From Paracerasibacillus soli (GTDB lineage Bacteria; Bacillota; Bacilli; Bacillales; Amphibacillaceae): a stretch of 64,000 bases of DNA. The stretch lies in assembly GCF_034006335.1 (NCBI RefSeq), contig NZ_JAWDIQ010000001.1, one strand, 5' to 3'. Every line of letters starts with the position of its first letter. Within the stretch, counting starts at the first letter, position 1. Positions 18,082-29,718 of the stretch are shown here, in pieces. Position numbers and translations under genes: made by a program. Under the pieces are notes generated by a model. That model saw only the letters and a program-made list of their open reading frames with translations. It searched no databases and was not told where the DNA came from.

Positions 18082-18459
18082 TGGCTGCTCCGCATGTAAG
18101 AAGTTGGGAACAAAACTATACAACAAAAGTACCAAAAGTAGAAACAAAAAAAAGTTGTCGTTCGTAAAACGGGATGGATTACACTTGGAGAGAAAGTCCT
18201 ATATGCGGTTGTTGGTGTAAGTTTAATTATTGCGGCAGTATGTATTGTCCTTTATTCTTCAACAACGGATAGTTTGAATAGGAAACTACAAACACTTGAA
18301 CATCAAGTTCAACAACAAGAAGTAAAAAACGCTGGACTTCAATTTGAAATAAAGGAATTAAGTCGACCGGAAAGAATTATTAAAAAAGCAAAAGAGAGTG
18401 GCTTAACAATTCAAAATGCGGAAATAAAAAAGGCAACATCATCAAAAAGCAACGAGTAA
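18081..18459 (+). CDS. ftsL: Cell division protein FtsL, one frameshift
   Basis: Bitopic divisome protein that forms a complex with DivIB and DivIC and helps activate septal synthesis. A cytoplasmic N-terminus MAAPHVRSWEQNYTTKVPKV is followed by a transmembrane helix (VLYAVVGVSLIIAAVCIVLYS, about residues 40-60) and an extracellular leucine-zipper-like coiled coil. The frame breaks near 18150: the A8 tract reads one too long for KVVVRKTGW to follow VETK. The corrected length is about 125 aa. The gene starts within the rsmH stop codon and is followed 14 nt later by pbpB. Confidence 0.88.
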
Positions 18460-18473
18460 TCAGGTGACAAGTA

Positions 18474-20691
18474 ATGAAAAAAAATAAAACGACAAATATA
18501 GTTGCGGGAGTTTTAATGTTAGGCTTTATTTGTTTATTTTTAATTTTAACTGGTAGATTTTTGTACATCCAAACAACAGGCGAGATTGATCATGTATCTT
18601 TAAAAGAATGGGCGAAGGATAAACGAACAACTTCATACACTATTAGTGCGGAAAGAGGTAAAATTTTTGATAAAAACGGTGTAGCCTTAGCCTACGATCG
18701 CCCTACATTCCGCATATATGCAACAGTCGATCAGGATATCTCCAAAAACTCAAAAACACCTAAACATATAGTAGATCCGGAAGAAACTGCGGAATTACTA
18801 GCTCCTTTGCTAAAAATAAAAAAACAAGACTTATACGATCGACTAAAAAAAGGTCTTGATAATCCAAAAACAAAACAAATTGAATTTGGTTCCAAAGGAA
18901 AAGGCTTGGCGATGAAAACGAAGGAAGCAATTGAACAATTGAACTTGCCGGGACTTCACTTCATTGAAGAACCGATTCGTTATTATCCGAATGGTATTTT
19001 TGCCTCACATATTATTGGTTTTGCACAAGAAACTGAAAAAGAGGTAGAGGGAAAAACATTAAGAGAAATTGAAGGTATTGCTGGAATTGAAAACGCATCT
19101 GATAAATTATTAAAAGGAAAGGATGGGCGTATTTCTTATGAACGAGATATTTATGGTAAGAAATTACTCGATCCGAAGGAACGCGTTCAACTTCCGAAAG
19201 ATGGGGACGATATTTATTTAACAATTGATCAAAAAATCCAAACGTTGTTAGAGGATGTCATGTCAGAGGCAGAGAAAAATTATACTCCTAATCGGTTAAT
19301 CGCAATTGTAATGAATCCTAAAACGGGAGAAATTCTAGCGATGAGTAACAGGCCAAGTTATAACCCAAATAATCCAACTGACGTGAAAAACTGGTACAAT
19401 GATGCCGTATCGATTCCTTTTGAACCAGGATCGACGATGAAAATATTTACTTGGGCCTCAGCCATCGAAGAAGGGGTTTATAATGGTTCAGAGGCGTATC
19501 AAATTGGAACATATCAAATTAATGAAAGAATTCGTAAGGTGAGAGACCACAATGGCGGAAGTGGATGGGGAAAATTTCATTTGATGAAGGATTTCAACGT
19601 TCTTCAAATGTAGCTGCCTCGAAATTAGTTTGGGAAAAGATGGGCCCTGATACGTTCTTGGAATACTTGAAAGCTTTTCAATTTGATCAAAAGACAGGTA
19701 TCGATTTACCAGGAGAGCAAGTCGGTAAAATCTTGTACAATTATCCAGATGAAAAATTAACAACTTCTTTTGGTCAAGGGAGTACTTTTACACCAATTCA
19801 ACAAATGAAAGCCGCAACTGCCATTGCTAATAATGGCAAAATGATGCAGCCGTTCGTTGTAAAGAAAATAGTAGACCCTAATACAGGAGAAGTTATTAAA
19901 GAGCATACACCAAAAGTCGCAGGTGAACCTATTTCTAAGGAAACAGCTACACAGGTTTTGAAGTTGCTTGAATCAGTTGTAAGTGGAGAGCATGGAACAG
20001 GTGCGAGTTATGGTTTAGCAGATTACTCAGTCGGTGGAAAAACAGGTACTGCACAAATTCCTAATCCTAAAGGTAAAGGTTATTTAACCGGTTATGGAAA
20101 TAACGTATTCTCATTTTTAGGCATGGCCCCTGCTGATGATCCAAAGTTAATGATGTATGTAGCGGTAAAACAACCAAATCTTTTAACTGAAGATGGATAT
20201 GAGTCTGGTCAAGCACCAATTTCATTTATTTTCAAAAATGTAATGGAAAATGCACTACGTTACTTAGATATCGAGCCTGATAAAGAGCAAAGTAAGCAAG
20301 TTGAAACAGTTAAAACTCCAAATCTAGTAGGAAAAACAACTGTAGAGGCGAAGAAGATATTAAAGGATATAGGCATAACTCCTGTAATTATCGGGAATGG
20401 AAAAACAATCAATCAACAAAATATTTTGTCTGATACAGAGATATTACAAGGTGAACGAATGATAATTGTTTCCGATAAACCAAAAATGCCCGATATAACG
20501 GGATGGTCCTTGCGGGATGTATTACAACTAGCTAATCTTTTAAACTTGAAGGTAGATACAGCTGGAAATGGCTTTGTCGTTAAACAGAGTATTCAAGCAG
20601 GTAAGGAACTTAAAAAGGTATGCCACTTCAAGTTAAATTTGAAAAGCCAAAAATAGATAAGAAAAAAAGTATAAACGAAGAAGATTCATAA
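18474..20691 (+). CDS. pbpB: Penicillin-binding protein 2B (septal transpeptidase), two frameshifts
   Basis: Class B PBP that cross-links septal peptidoglycan; FtsI equivalent. An N-terminal membrane anchor (about residues 10-30) is followed by a PBP dimerisation domain and a transpeptidase domain with EPGSTMK (active Ser about 319), SSN and GGKTGTAQ (about 521). Two C-terminal PASTA repeats start about residue 600. Frames break near 19570 (one A or G missing before ISFDEGFQRSSN) and 20618 (one G missing before MPLQVKFEKPK). The corrected product is about 739 aa with stop at 20689-20691. It lies between ftsL and spoVD as in B. subtilis. Confidence 0.92.
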
Positions 20692-20744
20692 TTAAAATAG
20701 CAAAACATTCCCATGAAACAGTGTTCTAATCATTTTTTTACATT

Positions 20745-20752
20745 CATATAGT
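20745..20752 (+). promoter_or_regulatory. Possible sigma-E -10 element upstream of spoVD
   Basis: CATATAGT matches 7 of 8 positions of the sigma-E -10 consensus CATACANT and lies 33 bp before the spoVD start. spoVD is sigma-E dependent in B. subtilis. No good -35 match lies 14 bp upstream, so this is tentative. Confidence 0.3.
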
Positions 20753-20785
20753 TGATACAAGCCTACCTATGAAAAGGGGATTAAA

Positions 20786-22725
20786 ATGAAACGTGTATCA
20801 ACTGTGACGGTGAAAAGAAGATTAGTTACTGTTTTTCTTTTTGGATTACTTATCTTCGCGATTATCGATTTAAGACTAGGTTATGTACAATTTGTAATAG
20901 GTGATGAACTGATGGATTTAGCAGATGAATCTTGGAGTAGGGATATTACGTTTAAACCTGAGAGAGGTCTGATTTTGGACAGGGATGGAGATATTCTTGC
21001 TGAAAATGTTACTGCGCCATCGATTGTCGTAGTCCCAAGGCAAGTAAAAGATCCTGAAAATACTGCTAATCAATTAGCGGATATATTAAATATAGACGAG
21101 CAAAAAGTATTAGAGCAGATTACAAGACCGTCTATGTCAGTTGAATTAAGACCAGAGGGAATTAAAATTGATGAAGAACAAGAAATAGCCATTCGAACTT
21201 TGAATTTAGATGGAATATATTTAGCAAAGGATTCGAAACGACACTATCCATATGGAAATGATTTAGCACATGTACTTGGTTTTACAGGAATCGATAATCA
21301 AGGTTTAATGGGGTTAGAATTGTATCACGATGAATTATTAAAAGGAAAAAACGGTAGACTCTCTTCTATTCCGATGCGAAAGGTGGAAAGTTAAAATTAG
21401 CAGATGTCTATACCGCTCCTCAAGATGGGTTAGATCTCAAAACGACGATTGATTCTCGAATTCAAACCATTATGGAAAGAGAAATGGATCTGGCAGTGGC
21501 AAAATATAATCCAGATGGAGCAATCGCAATTGCAGTTAACCCAAAAACTGGTGAAGTATTAGGAATGACAACAAGACCGACATTTAGCCCTGAAGATTAT
21601 CAGCAAGCAGATCCTGAAGTTTATAGCCGAAATTTACCAATTCTGGAGTACATTTGAGCCTGGTTCTACATTTAAAATCATTACACTAGCAGCAGCTTTA
21701 GAAGAAGGGCTAGTCGATCTAGAAGAAGACCATTTCACAGATAAAGGTTCGGTTAAAGTCGGTGGAGCAAATTTACGTTGCTGGAAGAGTGGTGGACATG
21801 GACATCAATCTTATTTAGAAGTTGTCCAGAATTCATGTAACCCTGGATTTGTTAATCTTGGTCAAAAATTAGGTGCTGAAAAGTTGTTTACGTACATTCG
21901 GAATTTTGGCTTTGGTACAAAAACGGGTATCGATTTAATGGGTGAGGGAAATGGAATTTTGTTTAAGCCGGAACAAGTTGGCCCTGTTGAATTAGGGACG
22001 ACATCATTTGGCCAAGGTGTTTCTGTCACCCCGATTCAACAAGTGATGGCTGTCTCAGCTGTTGTAAATGGTGGCTATTTATATGAACCTTTTATAGCAA
22101 AAGAATGGGTCGATCCTGTAACAAAGGAGACTGTCAAACAACAGGAGCCAAAAGTTCAAGAGCGTGTTATATCAAAATCAACCTCTGAAGAAGTGACGAA
22201 AGCGTTGGAAAGTGTGGTTGCTTACGGGACTGGGCGTCCTGCATATGTTGATGGTTATCGTGTTGGGGAAAGACTGGTACTGCTCAAAAGGTCGGAAAAG
22301 ATGGTCGCTATATGGCAAATAATCATATTGTTTCTTTCATCGGTTTTGCTCCTGCAGATGATCCGGAAATTGTTGTATATGTTGCAGTTGATAATCCGAA
22401 AGGAACAGTTCAATTTGGTGGGGTAGTAGCTGCCCCTATTGTTGGGAAAATAATTGGCGATAGTTTACATGCGATTGGTGTAGAACCAAGAAAAGATGGA
22501 CTAGAAAAGGAATATCAATGGCCGGATGAACCAAAAGTGGAAGTGCCTGATTTAGTTGGAACGAATAAAAATAAATTAGTAGAGTATATGACAAATTTAC
22601 ATCTTGAGTTAGAGGGTGAGGGTGAATATATCATAGATCAAGCTCCTTTACCTGGTTCGAAAGTTGAATCTGGCTCAACTGTACGAGTGTATCTATCTGA
22701 TTCTAAAAATACAAAAAAAGATTAG
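20786..22725 (+). CDS. spoVD: Stage V sporulation protein D (class B PBP), three frameshifts
   Basis: Sporulation-specific transpeptidase for the spore cortex, partner of the SEDS protein SpoVE. A membrane helix (residues about 13-35) precedes the dimerisation domain and a transpeptidase domain with EPGSTFK (about 292), SCN (in VVQNSCNPGF) and GGKTGTAQ (about 494). One C-terminal PASTA domain follows. Frames break near 21367 (one T missing), 21643 (one extra C within LPIWSTFEPG) and 22265 (G5 to G4 in VGGKTG). The corrected length is about 646 aa, as in B. subtilis. AAAAGGGG precedes the ATG. Confidence 0.92.
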
Positions 22726-22756
22726 CGTAAATCTATCGAGTTATCGCCTTGTTTTT

Positions 22757-22764
22757 GATATAAT
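22757..22764 (+). promoter_or_regulatory. Possible extended -10 promoter before murE
   Basis: TGATATAAT forms an extended -10 (TGnTATAAT) 117 bp before murE. The -35 region TCGAGT is poor, consistent with extended -10 recognition. It would let murE and the genes after it be transcribed without spoVD. Confidence 0.45.
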
Positions 22765-22880
22765 GAGTTAGGTGAAAAAGAGTTTCAAAAAAAGACTTGA
22801 AAGGCTGAGTCGGCTAGAGTTAGAACGACTAACCCTTTTGAATATCTTCTTAAAATGAAAATAATGGACGGAGTTTTAAT

Positions 22881-24365
22881 ATGATGAAGTTAATTGATCT
22901 TTTATCAGTATTACCGTTTTATCAATCAGTTCCAAATAATTTGGAGCAAACGGAAGTAACGGGAATTGAAATGGATTCCAGAAAGGTAATACCTGGTTCT
23001 GTATTTGTTTGTATAAAAGGTTTTACAGTTGATGGGCATGATTTCGTTAAACAAGCAATTGAAAAAGGTGCCGTTGCAATTATTGCCCAAAGACCTGTAG
23101 TTGGAGAAATACCGGTTATCACTGTTAGAAATACACAAAGGGCGTTGGCAATGCTTGCCGCTAAGTTTTATCATCATCCGACAAATAAGTTACCATTAAT
23201 TGGTGTGACAGGTACAAATGGTAAAACAACGGTGACATATTTATTGGAGAAGATTTTTCAAGAACATAACAAGAAAACTGGGATTATTGGTACCATTCAA
23301 TTAAAAATTGGGGATGAAGTGTTCGATATTCAAAATACAACCCCTGATGCGCTAACTTTACAAAAGGTTTTTAGCGAAATGGTAGAAAAAGATGTAGAAC
23401 AGGTAATTATGGAAGTTTCTTCACATGCACTAGACCAAGGTCGTGTATATGGCTGTGATTACGATATTGCTGTATTTACAAATCTATCGCAAGACCATCT
23501 TGATTATCACAAGGATATGGCAGATTATTTGCGGGCTAAATCGCTATTGTTTGCTCAACTTGGAAACACTTATGGCGAGCATGAAAAATTTGCAGTAATC
23601 AATGCCGATGATACGTCTGCATCTCTTTTAGAAAAAAGTACAGCTCAACAAATATTGACATATGCATGTGAAGAAGATGCTGATATTAAAGCCGAGAATA
23701 TCCGCCTGCATTTAACAGGTACCACTTTCGATTTGAAGACGCCAGTTGGAACAATTGAAATTAACAGTTCATTAATTGGCTTATTTAACGTATACAATAT
23801 GCTTGCAGCAAGTGGTGCAGCAATTGCAGCTCACGTACCACTTTCCACGATTAAATTAGCTTTGGAACATCTAACTGGTGTGAATGGTCGTTTTGAATCC
23901 GTTGTTTGTGATGATATAGATCAACCATATGGTGTTATCGTAGATTTTGCCCATACGCCAATTCATTAGAAAATGTTTTAAAAACAATTTCGGAATTTAA
24001 AAAAGGAAAAGTTTATGTTGTGGTAGGCTGTGGGGGGATAGGGATAAAACAAAGAGACCACTTATGGCCCAAATTGCTTGTGAATACGGTGATTATGCAA
24101 TTTTAACGTCCGATAATCCGCGTACAGAAAAACCAGAAGCAATTATCCAAGATATGGTTGATGGATTAACTGGCGAACAATATAATTACAAAGTAATTGT
24201 TAATCGGAAACAGGCTATTTACGAAGCGGTAAATCTCGCACAAGCGAACGATATCGTATTGATTGCTGGAAAGGGTCATGAAACATATCAAATTATTGGC
24301 CGTGAGAAAACGCATTTTGATGATGAGAAATAGCACGTGAAGCAATCAAACGTAAGGGGAGTTAA
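22881..24365 (+). CDS. murE: UDP-MurNAc-tripeptide ligase MurE, three frameshifts
   Basis: Cytoplasmic ATP-dependent ligase adding the third residue, expected to be meso-diaminopimelate in Bacillaceae, to UDP-MurNAc-L-Ala-D-Glu. Motifs: VTGTNGKTTVTYL (ATP loop, about residues 112-124), TPDALTLQ, EVSSHALDQGRVYG and TSDNPRTEKP. The last matches the DNPR motif that selects diaminopimelate over lysine. Frames break near 23958 (G missing in HTPDSLENVL), 24035 (G7 to G6 in GCGGDRDKTKRP) and 24325 (one base missing before REIAREAIKRKGS). The corrected length is about 495 aa. Confidence 0.93.
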
Positions 24366-24367
24366 GT

Positions 24368-25736
24368 ATGTTATTTTCTGTAAATTGGCTAGCCTCCATA
24401 CACCCTCATTATCGAGGGATAAGGGAAGGAAATATCGCCATTGATTGCGTAACAACAGATAGTCGCGAACAAAAAGACAACGCCCTTTTCATCCCAATTG
24501 AGGGTGATAAATTTGATGGGCATGATTATATAGAGCAAGCAATGGAAAATGGGGCTGTTGCTACACTTTGGCAAAAAGACAAGGTGATACCAGATAATTT
24601 ACCTGAAACATTTCTAGTCTTTCTAGTAGATGATACGATTCACGCATTACAAACATTAGCCAAAGCATATCGTTTTGAAATCAATCCAACTGTTATCGCA
24701 GTAACGGGTTCAAATGGCAAAACAACTACAAAAGATATGATTGGACACATACTTTTATCACAATTTCGTACACATATGACAAGTGGTAATTTAAATAACC
24801 ATATTGGATTGCCTTTAACTATTTTATCAATGCCTAGAGATACTGAAATGCTTGTACTTGAAATGGGTATGAATCATTTTGGTGAAATTGCACTGCTTTC
24901 TAAAATTGCAAATCCTGATTATGCCATCATTACAAATATAGGGGAATCTCATATTGAATTCTTAGGTTCCCGAGAAGGCATAGCAAAAGCAAAACTGGAA
25001 ATTGTAGAAGGTTTTGAAACAAGATGGTGTATTAATTATTGATGGTGATGAAACACTACTGGAACAATTCTCATTAAACAATAATATAATTAGATGTGGT
25101 TTTCAATTAAATCTCGATCTTGTTATCAACCAAGTAGAAATCACGCAACGGGGGACGGTATTTAGTTTATCGACTGGAAAGACTTATGAAATTCCGTTAT
25201 TAGGAAAACATCATGCTAAAAATGCAACATATGCCGTAGCTGTTGCAACCAAACTAGGTATGGATCCAGAGCTTGTGCATCAATCTTTGCAAACTTTATC
25301 TATTACTGGCATGAGGTTTGAATTGTTAGAAGGAATAAATGGTGTGGCAATTATAAATGACGCATATAATGCATCACCAACCTCCATGATTGCTGCGATT
25401 GAAGTGGTGAAGAAACTTGAGCAGTATAAAGAAAAAGTATTGGTTTTAGGTGATATGTTTGAACTAGGTAGTCAATCTAAGTACATGCATGAATCTGTAG
25501 TGGATTATATTGAAGCTCCAATTACGACAGTATATACAATTGGAGCGTACGCTAAGAACATAACTTCAAAGCTTATGAATGAAAAACCAGATATAAATAC
25601 GAAACATTTTGCTGATCGGACGAAATTAACAGATGATTTAAAACAACTTGCAAATCGAGAAACAGTTATTTTATTTAAAGCTTCACGTGGTATGCAATTA
25701 GAAACAATAATTAATACAATACGTGAACTACAATAG
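24368..25736 (+). CDS. murF: UDP-MurNAc-tripeptide--D-Ala-D-Ala ligase MurF, one frameshift
   Basis: Adds D-Ala-D-Ala to UDP-MurNAc-tripeptide, completing the soluble precursor. Motifs: VTGSNGKTTTKDMI (about residues 111-124), SGNLNNHIGLPLT, LEMGMNHFGEI and NDAYNASPTSM. The frame breaks near 25015, where one extra T turns EGLKQDGVLIIDGDE into a shifted read. The corrected length is about 455 aa. It begins 2 nt after the murE stop. In B. subtilis murF lies elsewhere; here it occupies the ancestral cluster position between murE and mraY. Confidence 0.93.
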
Positions 25737-25823
25737 ATATTTCTGAAATAAGAGCATACAACTGTAATTTTAACAGAAAATAAATAGAGATAATGGACGG
25801 TCATAATTTGAGGAGGATACGTA

Positions 25824-26807
25824 GTGAATATTTCAATCTTAATAATAACAATTGCAATTGCATTTCTATTTACCGTCCTGTTTTCCCCGATCTTCATTCC
25901 ATTTTTGCGACGATTAAAGTTTGGACAAAGCATTAGAGAAGAAGGACCAAAGTCTCACATGAAAAAATCCGGAACCCCTACAATGGGGGGGATTATGATT
26001 ATATTTAGTGTTGTAGTTACTTCACTTATCATGGCAATGAAGTTAACAGATACGATAAGTTATGAACTTTGGTTATTATTGTTTGTCTTATTAGGATACG
26101 GTTTATTGGGTTTTTTAGATGACTTTATCAAAGTCGCGATGAAACGAAACTTAGGACTAACATCAAAACAAAAAATGATTGGGCAAGTTATAATTGCGCT
26201 TATCTTTTTCTATATTATCCAAATTCATGATTTTTCAACGGCCATTCAAATTCCAGGGACCTCAATACAATGGGATATTGGTTGGGGTTACGCATTACTT
26301 ATTATTTTCATGCTTGTAGGATCATCTAATGCCGTAAACCTTACTGATGGATTAGACGGTTTATTAGCAGGAACAGCAGCAATAGCTTTTGGTGCGTTTG
26401 GTATTTTAGCTTGGTTTAGTTCACAGCAAATAGAAATTACCATTTTTTCGTTAACGGTAGTTGGTGCATTGCTTGGATTTCTTGTATTTAATGCACATCC
26501 TGCAAAAGTGTTTATGGGTGATACGGGTTCATTAGCTTTAGGTGGCGCAATTGCAGCCATTGCTATTTTAACAAAGTTAGAAATATTACTCGTCATTATT
26601 GGTGGAGTCTTCGTAATTGAAACTCTTTCTGTCATTATTCAAGTGATTTCTTTTAAAACGACAGGTAAACGTGTATTTAGAATGAGTCCATTGCATCACC
26701 ACTATGAACTACTAGGTTGGTCGGAATGGCGTGTTGTAACGACTTTTTGGCTTGTTGGTCTATTATTTGCCGCTTTAGGTATTTATATTGAGGTGTGGTT
26801 AGGATGA
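25824..26807 (+). CDS. mraY: Phospho-MurNAc-pentapeptide transferase MraY
   Basis: Integral membrane enzyme that transfers phospho-MurNAc-pentapeptide to undecaprenyl phosphate to form lipid I. The 327-aa product is intact with about ten hydrophobic segments. Motifs: KKSGTPTMGG, GFLDDFIK (the DD pair), NLTDGLDGL, FMGDTGSLALGG and the PLHHHYE loop. The start is GTG 25824 with GAGGAGG 7-8 nt upstream. The last 4 nt overlap murD (GGATGA). Confidence 0.97.
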   Translation: MNISILIITIAIAFLFTVLFSPIFIPFLRRLKFGQSIREEGPKSHMKKSGTPTMGGIMIIFSVVVTSLIMAMKLTDTISYELWLLLFVLLGYGLLGFLDDFIKVAMKRNLGLTSKQKMIGQVIIALIFFYIIQIHDFSTAIQIPGTSIQWDIGWGYALLIIFMLVGSSNAVNLTDGLDGLLAGTAAIAFGAFGILAWFSSQQIEITIFSLTVVGALLGFLVFNAHPAKVFMGDTGSLALGGAIAAIAILTKLEILLVIIGGVFVIETLSVIIQVISFKTTGKRVFRMSPLHHHYELLGWSEWRVVTTFWLVGLLFAALGIYIEVWLG

Positions 26808-28154
26808 ATGAATTAAATCAATTTCCTTATTCAAATATTTTAGTTTTAGGATTAGCCAAAAGTGGTTCTGCGACTGCTAAACTACTATGCAGAAACGGGA
26901 AGCGTGTTAGGGTAAACGACTTAAAAACTAATACTGACGATCCAATTGTACAAGAGTTACGCAAGATGGGGGCTGAAGTAACATTCAGGCTCCCATCCTC
27001 TTTCTGTTTTGGATGGGGTGGAAGTAATTGTTAAGAATCCAGGTATATCATATGAAAATCCGGTTTTAATGCAAGCACAACAACAAAACATCCCTATCAT
27101 AACGGAAGTAGAGTTAACAAGCTATATGACAGATCGTATCATTGGAATTACAGGTTCGAATGGGAAGACGACAACGACAATGCTGATTCACGAGATGCTA
27201 GAAAATAGCAATTGTCAAACTAAACTTGCGGGAAATATTGGAACAGCAGTAGCCTCAGAAGTTGCAGAAATGCTGCTGCCGGAAGAAACGCTTGTTTTAG
27301 AATTATCTTCTTTTCAACTAATGGGTACAGAAAAATTCAAACCACATATTTCAGTGCTGTTAAATATTTTTGAAGCACATTTAGATTTTCATCATACATT
27401 AGCTAATTACGTTGCTGCGAAACGTAACATTATTCGAAATCAGACGATAGATGATGTAGTTGTTTACAACCTAGACGATCAAACGGTTTCGGAGATGATT
27501 AAACATACTGCCGCTAAAAAAGTCCCATTCTCTTTAACAAAGAGATTACCTGAGGGTGCTTGGTTAGATAAAGAGTATATATATTTTCGTGAAGAAAAAG
27601 TAATTTCTAGGAAAGATATTGTACTCGTTGGTTCTCATAATTTACAAAACATTTTAGCTGCAATATGTACAAGTAAATTAGCAGGTGCAAATAATGAAGG
27701 TATCCGTCACGTATTAACGACGTTTACTGGCGTAAAACATCGCTTGCAATTTGTAGGAAAGATTCATGAACGTTTGTTTTATAATGATTCAAAAGCAACG
27801 AATATGTTGGCAACGGAAAAAGCATTGGCCTCCTTTACGCAACCTACGATTCTTTTGGCAGGTGGTTTAGATCGAGGCAATGAATTCGATTCCTTAATAC
27901 CACACCTTCAATATGTTAAAGCGATTGTAGTATTCGGTCAAACAGGAGAAAAGTTGAAAAGAGTTGCTGAAGAGGCAGATATTCCGATTGTAATAGATGC
28001 AGAAAACGTCACAGATGCAGTTGGGAAAAGTTTTGATATATCAAAACCCGGAGATGTCATCTTGTTGTCCCCAGCATGTGCAAGTTGGGATCAATACAAA
28101 ACATTTGAACAAAGAGGTGACATGTTTATACAAGCCGTGCATACATTAAAATAG
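26804..28154 (+). CDS. murD: UDP-MurNAc-L-alanine--D-glutamate ligase MurD, one frameshift
   Basis: Adds D-Glu to UDP-MurNAc-L-Ala. Motifs: an N-terminal GLAKSGSATAKLL Rossmann loop, ITGSNGKTTTTMLI (about residues 113-126), LELSSFQL, NDSKATN and LSPACASWDQY. The frame breaks near 26985, where one extra A splits EVTF from GSHPLSVLDGVEVIVKNPGIS. The corrected length is about 449 aa. It starts inside the mraY stop. In B. subtilis murG and murB follow spoVE, but here they are not present. Confidence 0.93.
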
Positions 28155-28440
28155 GGGCTTGTTCAATCAAAAGCGAAACTCCTTTATGCGACGTATAGAC
28201 TGTGCCTTGTTACGCAGGGTGGATAGGAGGTTCCACGCAAAGTGGCTTCTTAGCTAATCAATCTTCCAAATTCGTACGGGTTAGAGGAAATACTGTGAGT
28301 ATAAACGAGCAGATATTGACTTATTGTAGGAAGAGGAATGATATATACTGGTCGCTAGGAGTAGTATTGTTTTATCTATACATTTACATCATCATATGAA
28401 CAACGCCCCGATTCTGATGTCTGAGAAGGGGTGTTTTCTT
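28155..28440 (+). other. Leader region between murD and spoVE
   Basis: This 286-bp gap interrupts an otherwise tightly packed cluster. It contains a TTGACT (28316-28321) and a TATACT (28344-28349) separated by 22 bp, and a hairpin at 28402-28435 covering the spoVE ribosome site. A short ORF at 28202-28399 resembles nothing I know. A transcription start near 28356 would give a leader of about 85 nt. Confidence 0.5.
28402..28439 (+). promoter_or_regulatory. Hairpin masking the spoVE ribosome-binding site
   Basis: AACGCCCC (28402-28409) pairs with GGGGTGTT (28428-28435) with one G-U pair. A T-rich TTCTTTT follows and runs into the TTG start of spoVE. The 3' arm contains the ribosome-binding site GGGGTG. 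It can be read as a terminator for murD or as an SD-sequestering structure. Confidence 0.6.
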
Positions 28441-29547
28441 TTGCAAGAAAAGAAACTTATAAAAGATAAACCTGATTATGTATTAATGTATGCGATTTTA
28501 TTTTTATTAGCCATTGGGATTATCATGGTATTTAGTTCCTCATACGTGTGGGCAGAGTATAAATATGGGGATATGTTCTTTTTCTTAAAAGACAGCTATT
28601 ATTTGCAGGTATTGGCATTATTGCAATGTTTTTTATGATGTCTATACCATATGGACATGGAGGAAATATGCTAAAGTCATTTTGTTGATATGTTTTTTTC
28701 TATTAATTATTGTGCTTATTCCCGGTATTGGAATGCGTCGGGGTGGGGCTCAAAGTTGGATTGGGGTTGGCGCATTTAGTATTCAGCCATCAGAGTTTAT
28801 GAAGCTTGGCCTTATCATTTTTATTTCCTCTATGTTGGCAGTAAAACAAAAATATATTACGTCATTTAAAAAAGGCTTTCTTCCTCTATTATCTCTTGTG
28901 TTTGTAGCATTCGGTTTTATTATGTTACAACCTGACTTAGGGACGGGCGTAGTTCTAGTATTAACGTGTATGGTAATGATGTTTGCTGCAGGGGCTCGCT
29001 TGTTACATTTCTTTGGACTAGCAGCAATAGGTGTAATCGGTTTTGTTTTTTTAATTATGTCTGCTCCGTATCGAATAAGTCGTATTACTGCATTTTTAAA
29101 CCCTTGGGAAGACCCACTAGGCGATGGTTTCCAAATTATACAAAGCTTATATGCGATTGGTCCAGGTGGTCTAATGGGAACAGGTCTAGGAGCTAGTTTA
29201 CAAAAGTATTTTTATTTACCAGAGCCACAAACTGATTTTATCTTCGCAATACTAGGTGAAGAATTAGGATTTATTGGAGGAACGTTTCTTTTATTTGTTT
29301 TTGTTTTATTATTTTGGCGTGGTATAAAAATTTCCCTTGAGGCACCAGATAGTTCAGTCGCTACCTTGCATTAGGTATCGTTTCGATGCTTACTATTCAA
29401 GCGATGATTAATATTAGTGTTGTGATCGGTCTAATTCCAGTAACAGGAATCACATTACCATTCTTAAGCTATGGGGGTTCTTCCTTAACCTTAACGTTAT
29501 GTTCGGCAGGAATTTTACTAAATATTAGTAAGGCGACCAAGATTTAG
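28441..29547 (+). CDS. spoVE: SpoVE, SEDS-family (FtsW/RodA-like) protein, three frameshifts
   Basis: Polytopic SEDS glycosyltransferase that polymerises cortex peptidoglycan with SpoVD; in some bacilli the gene at this site may also serve as ftsW. Motifs: LFLLAIGIIMVFSSS, GGAQSWIGVGAFSIQPSEFMK (about residues 95-117), QPDLGT, PQTDFIFAILGEELGF and LPFLSYGGSS. Frames break near 28588 (A5 to A4), 28651 (one base missing in PY-WR) and 29352 (T missing in DSFSRYLALG). The corrected length is about 369 aa. The start is TTG 28441, 5-7 nt after AGGGGTG. Confidence 0.9.
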
Positions 29548-29631
29548 CGTGCAAATCTCTTAGTTTAATAAAATTTCTATAAAAATATCGATTAAGAGTA
29601 GGACAGCTATATTTTTGGGTTAAGATTATGT

Positions 29632-29675
29632 TATAATTCAAGTAATGAAAAAAGCAGCACATTTCATGCTGCTTC
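29632..29675 (+). promoter_or_regulatory. TATAAT and hairpin between spoVE and divIB
   Basis: TATAAT (29632-29637) has no good -35 partner at the usual distance. It is followed by AAGCAGCA/TGCTGCTT with a 7-base loop and TCTCTTT (about 29652-29680), which resembles a weak terminator. This may separate spoVE from the divIB-ftsA-ftsZ unit. Confidence 0.4.
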
Positions 29676-29718
29676 TCTTTATTAAATCTATTATTTAATT
29701 TTAAAGGAAGAAGCATAG

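Noticed and set aside
28202..28399. Short ORF between murD and spoVE
   Set aside because: It lacks a ribosome-binding site, resembles nothing I know and crosses the presumed spoVE promoter region.
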